A DNA stretch of 7,357 nt from CAVZLD01 sp964522605 (lineage in GTDB: Bacteria > Planctomycetota > Planctomycetia > Pirellulales > Pirellulaceae), in contig CAZFWV010000342.1 of NCBI GenBank assembly GCA_964522605.1, positions 1 through 7,357 of the forward strand, in the 5' to 3' direction. Below are positions 4,301 through 7,357 of this stretch, one piece after another. Position 1 is the stretch's first letter. Every line of letters starts with the position of its first letter. Under the pieces are notes generated by a model. It was not told where the DNA came from. It saw only the letters and a program-made list of their open reading frames with translations, and ran no database searches. Made by a program: the position numbers and the translations under genes.

Positions 4301-7237
4301 GTGAACAGCTTGCATGGCAGCCGATGGATGTTCTGCTTGGCGGCGCTGTTGGTCTGCGCTCAGTTGGCCGGTTGCAGTCGTCGGCACTATCGGATGCGGG
4401 CAGACCGCGATGTGTATCGCCTCTTGGGCGAGCACACGGCGGGAACACCCTGGCAGATACCGGACGACTATTCGGTTTATCCCACTCCCGATTCGCGGCT
4501 CGCAGATCCGACCGATCCCGACTGGCCCTGTCTGCCGTCGCCGGGACCCGTGCTCTACGTCCCGGGCATTTCGGAGGACGCAAATTCGTCGGAGGCCGAG
4601 GAACTGCCTCTACCGCCGGCAACGCCCCTTTCGTCGGTCTTGCGAAAGCTGCCGCCCGTGCCCTCGACGGGCCCGCGGGATGCAGGTGTTCGACTTGCCT
4701 CGTTTGTGCAGCCAGAACCTCCCGAGCCAGGTGACCTGCCCATTCCCACTCCCGGGGTCACGGAGGAGGATCTGTCTCTCGTTGGGGGACGCAGTTCAGT
4801 CCAGCCGATTCCCGCCGAATATTGGAATTCGATCCCCGATTCGTGCCTCCAGCGGATGCTCGAATTCGAGAGTGTGCGTGCAGAATACCGACGCGAGTAT
4901 TCCGCAACCGAATGGATCGCTGCGCCCGAGTCGTCGGAAGGTTGGACGCTTGCCGAGATCGTCGAGTTGGCGCGGCGGAACAGCCGCAGCTACCAGTCCG
5001 AGAAAGAGCAGCTTTATTCCGCGGCACTGGCGGTCTCGCTGCTGCGGTACGAGTACGAGCTGAAGTTTTCTCCGTTCGGCAACGGTGCGGATGTCAATTA
5101 CCTTCATTCGCGGTTTGATGGAGAGACGGTCAACACGTTGGGGATTCCTAGTTCATTTCAAATCGAAAAGACTTTTGCGACCGGTGCCCAGTTTCTGGCT
5201 CGATTCGCAAACGACGTCCTGCTGACATACAACGGTCCCGACGGATTCTCGTATGATGTCGGGTCGGAACTGCTTTTCGATTTCACTCAACAGGTCCTGC
5301 AGCGGGATATTCTGCTGGAGCCCATCACGCAGGCAGAACGGGATCTCGTCTATGCGGCTCGAGATTTCATCCGATTCCGCAAGGAGTTTTTCTTCGATCT
5401 GGCATCGCAGTACTACAACATATTGCGGATTTATCGAAATATCGAAATCGATTCGCAGAACTATTTTTCGCTCGTGCGTACCGTGCGACAGGCGCAATCG
5501 GAAGTGCTCGCCGGAGTTCAGAATGCACCGAACCAGGTCGCGGTGGATCAATTCGAGCAAAGCTTGCTCTCGGGGCGACGAAATGTCATTGAAACCTGCA
5601 ACCAGTTAGAACGGGCGCTCGATCAGTTGAAACTGGCGATGGGCTTGCCGACAGAGCAGACGATTGACATCAATCTGACGGAGTTGGAACAACTGACTCT
5701 GCAGGACGAAATCGAGGTGGCGGCCGAGCGAGTTCAACGCTGGCGTCGGCGAGTGGAGCAGCAGCGAGACACTGCGCAGGTTGAACGCGGCGAGTTGCTC
5801 AATGCCGATGTGTTCCTGACGGAACGCCTTCTCGAGTGGGTCCAATTGCGACAACGTCTGGACCCGGACACTCCGCCACCGCAGGAATTGTCGGACCTGT
5901 TCGTCGATTTTCGTATTGACCAGGCAGTTGTCGAGGTGGAGCGGAATCGGCGTGAGTTGGCACGGGCCAGTGATCCCGCAATTCCGCAACCGGTGATCCT
6001 GCTCTACCGACGAACGACCGACGTCGTGAGTGCGCAGATTGAGCTCGCGCGTCGTCAACTGCAAAAGCTCCAAAGTCAATCCGTGAGCGGACTGGAGTCT
6101 TACCGCGAACGATTGCGGGCTGCCGAGCAACGACAAGAGGAACAGCAGGCCAGTGTTGCCCAGATTCTGCAGGGCGAACAGGTGGAATTGGATCGGCTGT
6201 TGGCCGATGCGGAGCGACTATTGGCCGACGTGGACCAACTGGTTGACGAACTCTGGCGACTCCTCGGGCAAGGTGCCCAGCCGACCGAGCAGCAACGGCT
6301 GGAAGAAACAATCGGGTTGACCGACCGGTTGCTGAGCACAACAGAGCAGTTGATGGCGAATTCCCAAATGGGATTGCCCGAGGTGGAACTGGAAGTCACC
6401 GATGCCATGTTAACCGCGCTCGTGCAGCGTCTCGATCTGATGAACGAACGAGGCTTGCTGGCCGACAGTTGGCGTCGTGTGAAGCTGGCCGGAGACGATT
6501 TGCGTTCCGTGCTGAATCTGAGTGCCAGTCACTCACTTCGTACCGATCGGAACCTTCCTTTTGACTTTGATTTCGATGACAGCCGAACCGACGTGCGGCT
6601 CTCACTTGACCTGCCCTTGAACCGTCGGGCGCAGCGAAATCGGTATCGGGAGTCGCTCATTCGATATCAAGCCCAGCGCCGCCAGTTGATGCAGTTTGAG
6701 GATACGATCAAGTTTGAGATTCGCGACGAGTTGCGAAATCTGCAGCAGAACCGTGTGCAGTATCCGATCAGCGTGACGCAAGCCGCGCTCGCTGCCGAAC
6801 AGGCGATCAGCGTCCAGTTGCAGCTGGATCTGGGCATTCAGTCCGTGCGAGAAACAGACCTCCTGGATGCATTACAGGCGTCCCGCGAGGCGCTCAGTGC
6901 GGTCGCTAACTCGCGGATCGGTTATCTCGTCCAGCGCGCTCGCTTTATCCTCGATCTGGAATTGATGCAGCTGGACGAATCGGGCTACTGGCCGCAGATC
7001 AATGATCCAGACTATCAACCGATTGCCAACACGATCTATCCAGCAAACGCAGGGCCAACTTATGGTCGTTTGTCCACGTGGGTCAAACCCTCCAAGCTGA
7101 TGTACCATCTGTATCACCATCCGCTTCCGGGGCAGCAGATTACGTTGATTCGTGAGCCATCGGCGAATGATCAGCAGGCCACACCAGTGGACGAGGAAAC
7201 AGCCCCGATCGAACTACTGCCTGTTCCCTCACGCTAA
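4301..7237 (+). CDS. TolC-family outer membrane efflux lipoprotein with large coiled-coil insertion
   Basis: This is probably the outer-membrane channel of a tripartite efflux or type I secretion system. Residues 1-25 form a lipoprotein signal (R8, hydrophobic core, lipobox LAGC with C25). Residues 26 to about 200 are a proline-rich extension including RADRDVYRLL and SRLADPTDPD, a pattern I associate with planctomycete TolC-like proteins. From W215 the first TolC half follows: helix, beta segment (about 250-340), long helices, ending MGLP near 450. Residues about 470-690 are a Q/E/R/L-rich coiled coil not usual in the family. The second half resumes near D701 (ALVQRLDLMNERG), with LSLDLPLNRRAQRN at 767 and helices to about 890, then an 85-residue tail. 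At 978 residues it is about twice the length of typical TolC. The GTG start at 4301 follows an in-frame TAA at 4292 and a weak TAGGT ribosome site; it supplies the positive charge of the signal peptide. TTG at 4310 and ATG at 4328 are alternatives. No periplasmic adaptor or pump gene is visible. Confidence 0.9.
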   Translation: MNSLHGSRWMFCLAALLVCAQLAGCSRRHYRMRADRDVYRLLGEHTAGTPWQIPDDYSVYPTPDSRLADPTDPDWPCLPSPGPVLYVPGISEDANSSEAEELPLPPATPLSSVLRKLPPVPSTGPRDAGVRLASFVQPEPPEPGDLPIPTPGVTEEDLSLVGGRSSVQPIPAEYWNSIPDSCLQRMLEFESVRAEYRREYSATEWIAAPESSEGWTLAEIVELARRNSRSYQSEKEQLYSAALAVSLLRYEYELKFSPFGNGADVNYLHSRFDGETVNTLGIPSSFQIEKTFATGAQFLARFANDVLLTYNGPDGFSYDVGSELLFDFTQQVLQRDILLEPITQAERDLVYAARDFIRFRKEFFFDLASQYYNILRIYRNIEIDSQNYFSLVRTVRQAQSEVLAGVQNAPNQVAVDQFEQSLLSGRRNVIETCNQLERALDQLKLAMGLPTEQTIDINLTELEQLTLQDEIEVAAERVQRWRRRVEQQRDTAQVERGELLNADVFLTERLLEWVQLRQRLDPDTPPPQELSDLFVDFRIDQAVVEVERNRRELARASDPAIPQPVILLYRRTTDVVSAQIELARRQLQKLQSQSVSGLESYRERLRAAEQRQEEQQASVAQILQGEQVELDRLLADAERLLADVDQLVDELWRLLGQGAQPTEQQRLEETIGLTDRLLSTTEQLMANSQMGLPEVELEVTDAMLTALVQRLDLMNERGLLADSWRRVKLAGDDLRSVLNLSASHSLRTDRNLPFDFDFDDSRTDVRLSLDLPLNRRAQRNRYRESLIRYQAQRRQLMQFEDTIKFEIRDELRNLQQNRVQYPISVTQAALAAEQAISVQLQLDLGIQSVRETDLLDALQASREALSAVANSRIGYLVQRARFILDLELMQLDESGYWPQINDPDYQPIANTIYPANAGPTYGRLSTWVKPSKLMYHLYHHPLPGQQITLIREPSANDQQATPVDEETAPIELLPVPSR

Positions 7238-7275
7238 ATGACTCGCGGGGTCACCAGAACCTCCAACTTCCAACT

Positions 7276-7305
7276 CTCTGCGGCAAACACCTCTGCGTCC
7301 TCTGC
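7276..7305. repeat. CTCTGCG repeat cluster after the TolC-like gene
   Basis: CTCTGCG occurs at 7276 and 7291, and CTCTGC again at 7300. The blocks resemble those at 462-489 beyond the sulfatase gene, so both transcription units end near the same sort of short repeat. No hairpin with a T run is seen in the 120 bp after the TolC-like stop. An ATG at 7349 is open to the window edge but has too few codons to judge. Confidence 0.4.
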
Positions 7306-7357
7306 ACTGCTAACGGTGAGTTTCTTCTCGGGGCAAGCGAATTCGATCATGCGGCAG

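Noticed and set aside
4047..4622. Minus-strand open frame of 191 codons overlapping the TolC-like start
   Set aside because: It is rich in R, P and S with no domain, overlaps GC-rich repeats and the lipoprotein signal on the other strand, and has no ribosome binding site I could support.

Overview
The window looks like a chromosomal segment of a planctomycete (phylum Planctomycetota, probably order Planctomycetales). I infer this from three things. The formylglycine sulfatase is of a type abundant in these bacteria. The long TolC-like protein has an N-terminal region I associate with planctomycete outer-membrane efflux proteins. The gaps between genes hold dense imperfect inverted repeats. 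I cannot name the genus. The DNA is moderately GC-rich, and no phage, plasmid, transposase, CRISPR, rRNA or tRNA gene is visible.

Layout. Positions 1-506 hold no credible complete gene. They contain a short tandem repeat cut by the left edge, an 85-bp dyad built of CGGAT-type blocks, a long nested palindrome (214-356), a short coding-like scrap and a small purine/pyrimidine-biased repeat. Positions 507-3544 carry three genes on the minus strand, transcribed in the order chorismate mutase (AroH type), SDR oxidoreductase, secreted sulfatase. The SDR and sulfatase genes are 25 bp apart and each has a strong Shine-Dalgarno sequence. The AroH-SDR gap is 118 bp with no clear terminator, so one operon is plausible. 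Positions 3545-4300 are a 756-bp divergent intergenic region. It holds a candidate promoter for aroH, a small palindrome, a second copy of the CGGAT dyad in inverted orientation, a coding-like scrap and GC-rich repeats. Positions 4301-7237 encode a 978-residue TolC-family outer-membrane lipoprotein on the plus strand. The last 120 bp hold another short repeat cluster and no recognisable gene.

Function. AroH converts chorismate to prephenate in the cytoplasm. The SDR is a cytoplasmic NAD(P)H-dependent oxidoreductase of unknown substrate. The sulfatase is exported and probably removes sulfate from a polysaccharide or other sulfate ester. The TolC-like protein is probably the outer-membrane channel of an efflux or secretion system whose inner-membrane parts are not in this window. 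Nothing in the sequence ties the three minus-strand products into one pathway.

I found no clear undescribed multi-gene system. The most notable points are a roughly 220-residue coiled-coil insertion between the two halves of the TolC fold, the two inverted copies of the CGGAT dyad bracketing the minus-strand gene block, and the long nested palindrome at 214-356.
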